Part shown: positions 11,263 to 23,110 of the stretch, in pieces
Layout: every line of letters starts with the position of its first letter
Position numbering within the stretch: the first letter of the stretch is position 1
Origin: Chinchilla lanigera
Lineage: Eukaryota > Chordata > Mammalia > Rodentia > Chinchillidae
Length of the DNA stretch: 64,000 bases
Direction of reading: 5' to 3'
Assembly (NCBI RefSeq): GCF_000276665.1
Contig: NW_004955518.1
Coordinates: forward strand, 1,502,322-1,566,321
Notes under the pieces: generated by a model
Told to the model about the DNA's origin: nothing
Database searches by the model: none
The model's input: only the letters and a program-made list of their open reading frames with translations
Program-made: the position numbers and the translations under genes

Positions 11263-12514
11263 CTACAGTTTGAAAGTTAAACTTCAGAAACATGAATGTT
11301 TTATGAAATTCTTGCTCACTCCCAGCTAAACCAGTCTCTAAGCTTTAAAATTTCTTCTTAAATAGTTAAGGACCAAAATGAATCTAGCTCTGCCACCATT
11401 TAGGTTATAATAATACAGACACCAAATATCTAGGCAGGACAGAATGAAATTTGGAAGCTTTTAGACTCCATGACAACTGATGTATACATCTACCAAACAG
11501 TATAGGCTATGTTTGTCTAGTTTTAACTCCACCACCATAGTTCTTCCATTTTTAACAATTCTAAACCAACAGTAGTCACAGTAAGTAACATTTATGGGTA
11601 GGAAGTAAGTTCCTTGGAGATGTTTCTCTTGCTACTGTCCTACATTAACCCTATAAGTAGGACAAATCATCTCCATCTACATTGATAGAATTAAACTAGT
11701 TTGGATTTTCTGGCTTTCAGACATGGAAATCCTTACTCTGTTTCTTAATCATAGTACTTTGCACTAAGAATGCATGGCTCCTCCCTACAAGCAAATGTGC
11801 TTGATGAAGGCTGAATTAAATGTTTTCTCTGCAGAACATATGGTCCTCACCAGTTCACAAAAACAAGATAAATAATTGTTAAATGAGCAAATACTTTATT
11901 ATATCTCCTATACTCAGCAAATTAAAAGCACCAGAATGCCAAACCTCTATTTTCAAAACTGTTCTAAGTATATTCTCTGGATCAGAAAGTGTGGGCATAT
12001 CGCCAGACCTACTGTGTCAGTTCCTACAAGGGGCCTTGCTCCTAAAGAGGGTGCCACTCCACCTGCACAGTTTAGGCACAGAGCACTTCAGTCTCTGCAC
12101 ATAACTCAACTGACAGAAGGCAAAAGAGTCCCTTGCAAAAAGAAGAACACGTTGGCTAAGGAGCACCAGCTGCTCTGAGGGAAACAGCAAGCAGACAAAG
12201 CCCTGTGAGCAACCTTGCTACTCTTTCTGGGGTACACGCCAGAAAGCTATGGTGAGGAGAATGTCTCTAACTAGAGAGAATATTGCTAACCCATTTAAAA
12301 GTGCTAATGGGGCCACAGTCCAATAAATATTACAGTGTTAGTGAGTGTGGGGGATCCAATGGAAGAGGCAGGAATTTCGTGTGGCAGGTGGGAGGGTCTG
12401 TGATGAGAACAGTAGAATCTAAGTATGGGGCAAGTGGGCCAAGAGTGTCTGCACAGATCGTGCTTACTGACAGAGAGGCTCCTTCCTCATAAATGAAGTT
12501 TTGTTTATCCTTAC
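11263..12514. other. No gene recognised
   Basis: The overlapping plus-strand ORFs at 11876-12178 lack any motif. No repeat family is recognised. Confidence 0.45.
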
Positions 12515-12596
12515 CTTACAGCAACTACGATACCGTAAATAATTTGTAACTTCAGTTTATTGGTGAAAAGTTTTTCACAATTTTCCTTGTTTTTAA
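12515..12596 (-). other. Candidate 82-bp internal exon (unproven)
   Basis: On the minus strand an acceptor-like GTGTGTGCTAACAG precedes 12596, and a donor-like TGTAAG|GTAAGGAT follows 12515. Only one of the three frames is open across the block, and it encodes a basic stretch followed by a hydrophobic one (residues LQIIYGIVVAV). I do not recognise the family. Its neighbour about 1.25 kb downstream on the same strand is the terminal-exon candidate at 10.7-11.3 kb, so the two may belong to one transcript. Confidence 0.2.
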
Positions 12597-15500
12597 CTGT
12601 TAGCACACACTATCAGAAACAAAGCTTTCAAAGGATAGTATGTGCATGGAGAACCCTGGGCTGATGTGAATGTAGTGCTCAGAAATCCCCTGTGGATCAG
12701 ACATTGTTTTATAGAATCTGACCAATAATCTTGTAAAGCACATATTATAATATTTATTTAGAACTATGAAAACCAAATCCCATGGGATTTTCAGTCACCA
12801 GTGAGGGCAAACACAACACCAAAGGCCCTATGGGAGGGTAGCAGGTGAAGCCTTCTGTTGAGCAGCCTGCTTCTCCAGGGCTGACTTAACTGTGAGTGCC
12901 TCTTGCTGGGCCTCTTCTCGCATGTCAGCGTCAGTTACCACTTCCCCTCCTCACCTCAATTCCTGTCTACTTGCACCACTCTTCTAACCTGATCTCTGCC
13001 AGTTAGTGTGCAATCCATCACTCTGTGCATTCCTCTCAACTTGTAATATGTACAAAATGCCCCACAGAAAGCTTGTTACAGGGCAAATACTCTATTCATG
13101 TAGAGCCCCTTCCCAAATTGTTCAGCCCAATTTTCCCCATTTCTGCATCTTTTTATGATCAGGCTGATGCACACACTGTCCTTCTTCATGGCCAGAAAAC
13201 TGAAAAAGCACAATCCATTACTTCTTGTTTGGGCATACCAGTGAATATAGTTTTCTTATTTCCTTCATCCAATATGAGATATTCATTGTGCTTAATAACT
13301 CACTCAATAACTTTAAAGTTTCCATTTTCATAAAGTCTCTCTACCTAGTGGTTCTAATATAATAAACTACTCACTCTGACTTTACTGATACTTTTATAAG
13401 TAGTTCATATTTGTGTGTGATCAGTGATAGGAGGTCTGGGTTATGCTGTCATGGACTCACAATCCCAGCCTTTCCCCCAGCTGCATCAGCACCATCCCAA
13501 TGCTGCCCAGATCTAAATTACACAGTAGGGCACGATCATTTTTCTCCACAAAATTTCACACTTACAATCAAAAATAGAAATGCTCTTTTCTTATCTGTGC
13601 CATAAACCATGCCATGTCCCTTTCCTCTCCTCATAGGCTCTCACTAACCCTGGCACTCCTGCCTGCATTGAAATGTGGTAACTATTATGATGGCATAAGA
13701 AATCATTTAAAGTATATCAGTACAAATATGGAAAAGGACCATTACAAATACAGTAAAGTATTAATTCACTGTGCTTATGGAGACTTCATTTATGTTAGAG
13801 TTTCCTATCACCCATTCATCCAGAGAAGGACTAGCTAAAGCAGCCTTGGGTACCAAACATATGTCTATCTGTAGATTTATTTTATCAGAAAGCAAATTCC
13901 TATTTCCTCCCCCAAGTTTTGAAATTGTGGAATTCTGAAATTTTCTCCTAAGTGTACTAACAATCCCAGTGTTTCATTTTGACTCATTTCAAATGTACAT
14001 GGCAGATAGAAAATGCTGGGAATTGGAAAGTGCTTGTTCTTAGCACATGATTTCAACCATCTCCCCTGCCCATTAGAACAGGGTCTAGATATTTCTCCAA
14101 CATTATTATAAAGTCAGTGTGCTCCTGGCACCTAGGTAATGTTTTTGCAACACTTTGCAGGTGATAAATAGATTCTAGCTTGTCCAAACTGGGAGCCATC
14201 TATTCCCATGTGAGTACTTTCTTTATGCTTTATGTTCAACTCTGTAAGTATATACCTGTTTACTCTCCCTGCTCTACCTCTCCGTCCCCCCATTCTTCCC
14301 TCCCCCATCTCTCGTTCTCCTTCTCTGTGTTGCACACACACACATGCACACAACACCTGCCAAACTGAACCTGAGACATGCTCAGCAAAAGTACATGAAA
14401 AGTACCCATCCAGACTGACATTTTCAAAGTATTTATTCAACACTTTTTACATGGAACTGGAAAACATTTATTTACTATAAAGAAAAGCATGCATCCCTTT
14501 ATGCTGAGGTAACAGAGTTAATTCCCACACTGAATGACCATACAATGTATCAGTCTTACTTGCCTCAACTTCTTTAACTTCATCATTTTTTTGTTTTCTC
14601 GTTGTAGAACAGCATTAGTTGCCCATATTCAGAAGGACAATGGTAACTCAAACAGATATAGTTACAAAGTCACAAAAGACTTTTCAAAATTCTTTTGTTT
14701 ATGGACTTTCAAGTAGAAATATTTCCCACTTTTCCGCAGTTCTGCTTTTTGGTTAATTTTCCTTTAAGATTTATCAGACCAGGTGAATTCTTAGAAAGCA
14801 GAACAACTATTAAATTTAGATACTAAAAGAATCACTCATTTCCAGCAAAGAAACCTAAATAAAATACTACTCTGTAAAGAATTTCAACTGACCATGAGCT
14901 GTCAAATTCAGATAATTCTAGACTAGGATAGTGGTGAGGCTTGAAGTTACACTGTAAAATATTCAATAGAGTTTACCAGTATCAATGATCTTTTTTATAC
15001 TGTTATGAAAAATTCAACAGAGATAGTTCAACAATGATAATGATTTTTGCTGTTATCTTTTTCCTACCACTTGAGGGAGTTGAAATAAATTTTGCTTGCC
15101 AACTAACCAAATGTTGCATATGGAACCCCCCAGTTAGTGGATGCCATATTTTCTACTTCTACCAATGAAATCCCAATACAAGATGCCCAGGGAAGCTACC
15201 ATTCATTATTCCAGCTCTGATTACCCAAACATGTACATGTATCCACTGATCCATTTGTCAGACCTGGAGAATTAAAGTACAGAAGAATAATCCTTCAGCC
15301 TAAATGCTTAAGGTTAAAGGCCAGATATATACTGAGGAAACACAAAGCAAGAAACTTGCAAACATGTCTCTGCCACACATCTGCTTTAACCTGTTCCAGT
15401 TGTCTGAATGCATCAATCACTTTGGATTTATTTTATAATGAGAGAAATCAAATCACAGCCGACATAGTCTCAAATGGCTCCTTAGATGATGATAAAGAGT

Positions 15501-17389
15501 TATGATACTCCCTGAAGCATAGCTAACTCTCCAGCCTTATTAAGAATATACATTTCTGGCATTTTAAATATATAAAGTTAGTGATTTTAGCCACCTGGGA
15601 AAAACCATGTTGCAACATGTAATTCAGCTTATTTCAACAGTCAGTAGAAAAAGCATAGTTTCTAATGCATTCTAGCAATGCTTCATTAAAGACCCACTGT
15701 GCACAGTGCCAGGAAGCATACAATGTAACTTAACAATTACTACTATGGGTTCCAAATCAAGTGAACCTCTCAGCAGTTGGGAACCTCTCCCAGAGGCCAG
15801 GGTTTGCCCGTGTACAGTACCTTGCTCTTCTTCATAAGTTCCAGCAATGTCATACTGCCTTCCAGCCTGCTAATGCACCAGCCTCATGAACACACACTCT
15901 TCTGTGCTCTCCAAGAGTCTGATCTCACATTCAGAACATTCTTTTTCCCTTTTTGCCAGTTCTGCATGGGCTTTTCTTTTTCAGTCATTCATACCTGATT
16001 AATCACAGTCAATAACTGTCTTGACATATAAATGTTAATACTGTATTATTAAAGAGTTCTTGGAAATTTGTTTTATGTGCAGAATTGGTAAGAGGTGAAC
16101 ACAGAAAAGGAAGCCAAACAAAAGCAATTCAACTATTCTAGGACTGACATTTAGAAAGCAGGCAAAAAGAAGAGGCAGAGTCCTTTCAAGTAAGATGGTC
16201 TGTACTAAAGCTAGGCAGTGAAAACAGCAGATTTCAGTGACCAGGACAGCTGAGAGTGGTTGAAAATGTTAGTGATGGAAGAAACACAGATTTATCTTAT
16301 GAATTACATGCATATTCTTGTGAGTCACTAGCTTCAGAGAACCATATTTGAGAGCTATAACTTTTCTTGATGATTGAGAAAGATCAGGAAGTGAAATCAA
16401 TTTTCAGTGATAAATAGATTTAAATGAATAGAAATAACACATTTGTTGGTACCCCAACTATCATCAGCTGTGAAGTGAGGATTTATTTTTTGGTAGAAGA
16501 TTAAGAACAGAATTTTGGGTACTTTCCAAAACAGTAAAGTGACAGCAGATTTTATGGTTCCTTAAAAGTTTTTACCACAAAATTCTTTGTAATGTACACT
16601 TGACAACTCATTTTTTTTTCTCCAAGGGAACTTGTCTACAGTATTTTCATCTAGTAGCCAATTAATGCTTATACATTCTCCTCACTGTTTTTCTCACTGA
16701 GACTTTTATAAAATGATTCCCTAAATAAGTCAGCTACACTGTCAGGCATTAAGTCCATGCCTTCCATTACAGCATGGTTCTTAGCCCCACAAACACATTG
16801 AATGTTTACTTTGTTTCACCTGTTGCTATCTTCTATTTGCCTCTTCAATATCATCAATAATGCTTACAGTTGCACAGTTGCAAACAAACATTAAGCCTTA
16901 TATTTTATAGTAAAGTTTTAAGGAAATTTGCTAAGTATATGAGATAATGCGTATTTTATTTAGGTCAATTTAGTCATTCCATAATACGATCGTATATAAA
17001 AACATGTTGAACATGACAAATCTTTATCATTTTTATCAATTAAAAATGTTTGAATAATAACAATATACACCAGTTAACAAGAGAATGCACACCTTACTAA
17101 GTTTTATACTTTGTTAATCTATCCTCAAAATTTCATCGTATTTTTGCAGTCAAAATTAGGTTCTCAGAAGTCTCACATTTATGAATTAAAATAACTTAGT
17201 CTGCCAATATGCACCAGGTTTCTTTTAGGATGGTGAATGTGTTCTAAAATTACATTACTATAATAATGGTTGCATATCCATATGGTTGCATAACCATGTG
17301 CATATACTAAAAGCTGCTGAAATGTGTATTTTGAACAAACTTTACAGTACATAAGTTATCTCACTAAAGCTATTTTAAAAATAGGGCAA
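12597..17389. other. No gene recognised
   Basis: Long AT-rich stretch. The minus strand at about 12834-12945 has a hydrophilic, coding-looking frame ending in TAG, but its upstream acceptor context is purine-rich and poor. A short CA-rich tract lies at 14333-14352. ORFs at 13025-13838, 14132-14716 and 15777-15998 have no motif. Confidence 0.45.
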
Positions 17390-19335
17390 TCAACAACACT
17401 AAGAGTGGGTTTTTTGAGAATGATCCATAAAATTGACAAACCTTTACATAGATTGAGAAAAAAAAGAGAAAATTCAAACAAATAAAATGAGAAATGAAAG
17501 GGGCATTACAACCAATACCACAGACATTAAAGGAAAAAGAGACTACTTACTGCCAAACCTAACAGACATGTACAGACTCCTATAAATATATAACTGCTGA
17601 AGAGTAAATCACGAGATTTAAAAAATACTCTAACCAGGCCTGTAACTAAGTAAGAAGACTGAATCAATAATCAAAATCCTCTCCACAAAGAGAATCCCAG
17701 GATAAGATGACTCCACTGGTGATCTCTATCAAACATTTGAATAATTAATACCAATCCTTCTTAAACTCTTCCAAAAAACTGAAGAGGATGGAACATGTCC
17801 AGACTTATTGTATGAGGCCAGCATTACTCCTATGCCAAACCTAGACATAGGCAATACAAGAAAATAAAACTACAGGCCAAGCTCACTGATGAATATGCCT
17901 GCATAATTTCTTAACAAAATGACAGCAAACCAAACCCAACAGCACACGAGTAGAATCAAGAGGGATTTATCCTGGTATGCAGCGACAGCTCAACACACAA
18001 AATTATGCAATATGATGCACTGTATTAACAGAACAAAGGATAAAAATCATATTGGGATCCTAAGAGATTAAAAACCATTGGACAAAATCCAACAACATTC
18101 CATGACCAAAAAAGAGTAATCAAATTAAGTACAGAAAGAATGAATCAATTCAGCATAATGAAATCCATACATAGAAGCTCCACAGGTAACACCACACTCA
18201 GTGGAGAAGACCTGAGAGCTTTTGTCTACAATCTGCAGTAAGGCAAGGGGGCCCATTCTTGCCATTTTCATTCAACAGAGAACTGAAAGCCCTGGCTTGG
18301 GCAACTGGGTAAGAAAATAAATAAAAATCATCCAAATTAAGGAAAAACTAAAACTACCCATGTTCTTAGATGAGATAAAGATTAAATGCAAAAAAGCCTA
18401 AGAGTCACACACACATACACACACACCTGTTAAATGAACTCAGAAAAGTTTGTGGATATATGACCAATACTCAAAATTCAGTTATGTTTCTATATATTAA
18501 TAATTCCAAAAAGGAAATTAAGAAAACAACCTAATTTAAATAGAACCAAAAAACAATAAAATACTTAGGAATAAACTTAAACAAGGAGTTTACTGAAAAC
18601 CAAAAACTATTATTGAAAGAAATTAAAGACATAAATCCATAGAAAGACTTCCTGTGCTTATGGATTGTAAGACTTGACACTGTTAAAATGTCCATATGCA
18701 AAGCTATCTACAGATTCAATATATCCCCTATCAAAATTCCACTGGCATTTCTTGCAAGAAATAGGAAAAAACCCTAATATTTTATATGGAAATACAAAGG
18801 ATACTGAATAGTCAAAACAGTCTTCAGAAAGAACAACAAAGCTGGAGGGTGCATGTTTCTTGACTCCAAAACACATTACAAACCTGTAGTAATCAACACA
18901 GTATGCTATTTTGGTGTGTATAAACAATGAAATAGAATGAAGAGCTCAGGATGAGCTATACATATGGTTTCATGATCTTTGTCAAGAGTGCCAATACCAC
19001 ACGATAGTGCAGAATAGTTTCTTCAATAAATGGTCTTTGAGAAACTGTATTTTCACATGCAGCATTGTAGAATTTGACACTTACATCATACAAGAATAAT
19101 AAACCCAAAATGGACTAAAGATGTAAATAAAAGACTGTAACTATAAAACTCCTAGGGAAAAAAGACAAGAAAATTCATCTTGGCAATGATTTCTTGAATA
19201 TGAAAAGCATAAGCAACAAATACAAAAACAGACAAGTGGGAGTATATCAAAGTAAAAGGTTTTTGCAGCAAAGAAAATGATCAACAAAGTTAACAGGGAA
19301 TTCCCAGAATGGGAAAAACATCTGCAAGCTATATG
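17390..19335 (+). pseudogene. Decayed L1 (L1M-like) ORF2
   Basis: A long run of old L1 ORF2 sequence in order: the 'AAAATTGACAAACCTTTA' region, the reverse transcriptase stretch ('GGGATTTATCCTGG', 'TGCATTTAATCT'-like debris), 'GCAAGGGGGCCCATTCTTGC' (the homologue of the conserved QGCPLSP region), and 'CAAAGTAAAAGGTTTTTGCA' near the ORF2 end. Every frame carries many stops and shifts, so it is an ancient copy. The downstream 3' UTR is missing or unrecognisable. A CACACA tract lies at about 18405-18427. Confidence 0.75.
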
Positions 19336-19934
19336 TGTTTGGTTTTATTTATCTGCCCCAATTACCTGAAAGGGAACAGTCTGCATTTTTCATTTAAGTG
19401 CTGTTCCATAGACACATCAGTTTACATTTACATTTCAGTTGAACCTTTTACATCTTTGCAGAGGTTATCTTGTTTTATGGCATTGGTTATCACTGGGAAA
19501 TTGCTCTTTGACTTTTATTTTTACTGTTCTGCTTAATTTGTCCAGATTATAGAGGTTCCACATCTGCCACTTCAGAGAGGACTAAAGAATTTCCTATGGA
19601 AAATTATAAGGTAGAAAAAGAAGTGATAAATTAAAAAGTCAGCTTCCAGTAGATTTCCTCCTCCTTTCACTTGCCCTCCTCCTACCAAGCGCCTGCTTGC
19701 CTAATCTGACTGTCTCAGTAGAGTTTTTCAAGCCACCTGTCCTTACAGAAATAAAGACTGCAGAGATCTCGAGGATACTTTCATTCCACTCTATAGCGTC
19801 TCGCTTAAATTTATTTTACATCAGATTATTTTTGATAAGATGTCCATGAAATCTGTAGTATTTCACTGGGATTATTCCCAGGTCTCCCCACTTCCCCCAC
19901 TTGGTGTATGTCTTCTTGTCTCTTGGCATTTTAG
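19336..19934. other. No gene recognised
   Basis: Non-coding sequence between the L1 relic and the exon candidate. Confidence 0.45.
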
Positions 19935-20062
19935 AAGGTACCTGTATCAGGAGGCAGACACAGCTGCCAGCATTCATGCCTTGGGTAGACAGAAGCAGAT
20001 TCTTTTTAGAGGTGTAAGAAAGCCAGACTATGTAGGAACAGGGTGGGCAACCATTTTCTCAG
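19935..20062 (+). other. Candidate 128-bp internal exon (unproven)
   Basis: A strong acceptor context (TCTTCTTGTCTCTTGGCATT followed by TTAG) precedes 19935, and a near-consensus donor CTCAG|GTGAGTAT follows 20062. Exactly one frame stays open across the block (first codon at 19936), giving about 42 residues with no recognised domain. This has the best splice signals I saw in the window. No partner exon was found, so it may be a lncRNA exon, a rare cassette exon or a decoy. Confidence 0.35.
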
Positions 20063-20269
20063 GTGAGTATCTTTTCCACTAGTGTAGCCTTCTCACTTGG
20101 CCTGCATCTTGATTTTCCAAATTTGTCTGTCTGCTAGTGCTTAAAGCTACTCTGGGCACAAGGTATTCGGAGACAACAGCAGAGGGGTATTTTGCTCTAG
20201 TGTCTAGTCTCTTTCTCAGCACTTCATCTCCTTTTATAACATGAACTCACCATAAATACCATTTTGAAC

Positions 20270-20512
20270 CCTGCTTTAATTCACTTAATGTAAAAATGTT
20301 TTCCAATTTATTTAAATGGTCTTAAAAATCCTATTCTTGATGGCTGCAATGATACTTTACCTTATGAAAGTGTCAATTTACTTAAACAATCTTTTATGAA
20401 AGAATAGTTAAGTTTCTATACTTTTGTCATTTTTAATAACACAGCAGTGCATATCCCTTTACATAAACTTTTACTTTTTCTCAGGGTAAACTGCGGGAAC
20501 CTAGATTGCTGG
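20270..20512 (-). mobile_element. Ancient L1M 3' ORF2 region
   Basis: The antisense of old L1 ORF2 is readable: 'TTGATGGCTGCAATGATACT', 'AACACAGCAGTGCATATCCC', 'CTTTTTCTCAGGGTAAACTG' and an 'AGATTGCTGG' end, in the order expected for a minus-strand L1M. Confidence 0.55.
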
Positions 20513-20900
20513 TTTGCAGCTCCTGGCAGTACAGGACACCCTCGCAGTGCAGGAAGCTGCTACAGGTAGGGCCAAGTTTCTTCTTGGCCAGAGCACTGCA
20601 AGGGGGCTGCAGACTTCGCTTCCACAGAGGAAGTGGGAGCTCTCTTTAGACACTTCTTCCCCAAGGCACTAGGCAAGGCCAGGGCTGCTCTAGCCTGCAC
20701 AAAGATTTGTTGCCTCCCCAGCTCCTCACTCTGAGCTCTTCATTCTGACAGGCTGCTAGAAATTAGGGAAACTGAGGCACAGCTGTGCACTTCCTCTGGT
20801 TTGTCCTCTGCTCGTTCTTGCCAATAGAGCAGCAAACACAAAGTAAGCAGATGAGTCAGCAGAAAGATGAGAAACTGACTTTGCAGAAAGTCCTGCCTGG
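20513..20900. other. GC-richer insert of unknown identity inside L1M-like DNA
   Basis: Base composition jumps up between two AT-rich L1M-like blocks. It holds repeated 'GCAGTGCAGGAAGC'- and 'GGCCAGAGCACTGC'-type words and a 'GAAACTGAGGCAC' phrase. I cannot assign a family or find clear TSDs. An unclassified LTR is possible. Confidence 0.3.
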
Positions 20901-21997
20901 TAATTCTTTCAGAAAAAATAAAATAATTTCTAAGCTACAATGAAGTAGTTCCTTTAAAATAAAATTCAGAAAACAATGTCTATATGTAACATTTTGTTAA
21001 TTTTTCTTTTTTTGTTTTTCTAAAATTTAGGCACTACATAGTGTCATTACACTATCTGATTGTAATGTTTCATCTCCAACTAAACACTGCTATCAATAAG
21101 ACACTTTTGAGGCCGTTTTCTTTTCTTAATAGATACTATATGTTGTTTAATTGTAAAAATGTGGCTTTGTCATAATTACCTGCTAATATTATATTATTTA
21201 AAACAAGAATGTTTTCCATTGCTGTCAACAGAAACAGCAGTATCTTTGTACAAAAAAAAAGCACTCGTGTCAACTTATTTTGAAACATCCGATTTTCATC
21301 AGCTGTTTGCTTTTCTTAGAACAGCCTTAGCATGGGAGGATTTACATTTTATTTATTCATGACCTTCACTCAATTTTCTATTGAAGGGTTAGTTGTTTTT
21401 TTCTTATGGTTCTGAGAAAATCCTGTAAGTATGGATAATATTATCCTTATGTCTGTTATATTTATTGCAAATATTTTTCCTTTTTTCCAGTGTTTCCTGA
21501 TTTTATATATAGTGGTATGTTTCGATTTTGCCATCCAGAAACATTTAAATTTAGTACATTCAAAAATGTTTTTTGCTCTAGCATTTCTTTATTTTCATAA
21601 ATAGTATGTTTTCCCAGTCTCCAAAGTACATTCATTATATTTTTGTCTTCTACTTTTATTGATCTTAATATTTTTACAATTTTAATTTAAAATAATGTAA
21701 ATTTAATTTTAAATAATCTAAATTATGCTTATAAAATTATTTGATTCTACATTGATGTAAATGCCTTATTTCATTGACTAAATTATTTCAGTCAATAAAA
21801 GTGGGCCTTTTCTAATTCTTCTAGTTGTGCCACTGGGTTATCTATTGATTTTTAAGACCATTTACTAGAGCTGTTTCATGTATTTAATATGTTGTAAAAC
21901 AAGTGCTACTTTCCTCAAAATTTTGAGCCATTTATTTATTTATTTTTCTAAATGAATTTGGGGATCAATAATTCAAAGTTTTAAAAAACCTTCTTGA
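20901..21997 (-). mobile_element. Very AT-rich, partly L1M-like antisense DNA
   Basis: The part from about 21430 to 21700 reads like antisense of an old L1 ORF2 ('GCAAATATTTTTCCTTTTTT', 'GATTTTGCCATCCAGAAACA'). The remainder is simple AT-rich sequence. Boundaries are not defined. Confidence 0.4.
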
Positions 21998-22145
21998 GCC
22001 AGATGTGGTGGCTCACGCCTGTAACCCCAGCACTCAGGAGGCTGAGGCAGAAGGATTGTTGTGAGTTCGAGGCCTGCCTGGGCTACAAAGTGAGCTCAAG
22101 GCCAGCCTGATCTGCATGAGACCCTGCCCCAAAAAGACAAAAAAA
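21998..22145 (+). mobile_element. B1 SINE (7SL-derived) monomer
   Basis: It starts GCCAGATGTGGTGGCTCACG, with the RNA polymerase III B-box GAGTTCGAGGC. It shows the B1 internal tandem duplication (two '-GGCCTGCCTG / -GGCCAGCCTG' blocks) and ends in an A-rich tail. The duplication is a hallmark of rodent B1 and supports a rodent source. Confidence 0.9.
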
Positions 22146-22163
22146 GTCTATTACATTAAAACA

Positions 22164-22273
22164 TTTTCTTTTGAGGCAGAGTCTTGCTCTGTAGTCAGGT
22201 GGCTGGCCCCAAGTCTGGATCCCCCTGCCTCAACTTCCAAGTACCTGTGATTACAGGTGTGCACCAACCAGGA
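22164..22273 (-). mobile_element. B1 / proto-B1-like SINE, inverted relative to its neighbour
   Basis: The antisense 7SL-type order is clear: T-rich start, 'TTGAGGCAGAGTCTTGCTCT', 'CCTGCCTCAACTTCCAAGTA', 'GTGATTACAGGTGTGCACCA'. The internal duplication seen in the neighbouring B1 is absent, suggesting an older form. Only about 20 bp separates the two. Confidence 0.75.
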
Positions 22274-22289
22274 CTGACTGAAAAAAATT

Positions 22290-23110
22290 CTTTTAGATTT
22301 TAAAGTTTAAAATATACATTCATGCTAGTAAATACATAAAAGGGCACTGAACCTCATACTAACCATGCAATTGCAAGTTATCAACCATCTAAAAAATTTA
22401 AAGATTAATAATGTCCAGCATGATATAAATATGGGTGAAAGAGGCATTTTAATAAACCACTGATGAACAATTATTTTAGCAGAATTTCTTAATCTATCAA
22501 ATACAAATGTGTATGCCATTTGATCCAACAGTTTCCCATGGATGGAACTGACAGACATTTTTAGCAATGTATACAAAAATATAAGGCAGCTCAACTGCAG
22601 CACTGTTTACAATAATCTTACATTGAATTCCACATCAAAGTCCACATATAAGGGAATAATAGGGCCAGGGATATAGCTCAGCGGCACAAGCACCTGCCTG
22701 GCAAGCATGAGGTCCCCAGTTCAATTCCCAGTACCAAAAAATAAATAAATAAATAAACAAATAAATAAATAATGGAATAATAAAATTATGAAATATCTAT
22801 ATACAGTGAAATGTTGAACAGCTATTTAAAAAATTAAATAGGTCTACATAAAGTAATATGAAGAAAATCTCTAAAATACATTACTAAATAAAGTACAAGT
22901 TTTGGACCAATATGACCAACATACTGCCACTTATATTTTAAAATATCTCTGTTTGGGTGTGAGAATGCATGTGTACAGATAGTATAGTTATGTATGAAAA
23001 CACTAAAGCAGTAATAGTATTTCCTTCGTGGGAGGTGAGATGAGAGAGTTAAAAAAGGAACATTATGATCTTTTAAGCAAAGCATTTCTGTGTTCTTTTG
23101 TCCATTATAA
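22290..23110 (+). mobile_element. Old LINE 3'-end-like sequence interrupted by an ID SINE
   Basis: The parts on both sides of the ID look like one older element: 'GATCCAACAGTTTCCCATGG', 'GCACTGTTTACAATAATCTT', then, after the ID, 'GAATAATAAAATTATGAAAT' and 'GAACAGCTATTTAAAAAATT'. This is the order found near the 3' end of old mammalian LINEs. The family is not fixed. Confidence 0.45.
22653..22782 (+). mobile_element. ID SINE with 9-bp TSD
   Basis: The body (from about 22662) reads GGGCCAGGGATATAGCTCAG, then GCACCTGCCTGGCAAGCATG, then a B-box-like AGTTCAATTCCCAGTACC and a (AAAT)n tail. The duplication GGAATAATA occurs at 22653-22661 and 22774-22782. It sits inside an older LINE. Confidence 0.88.
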
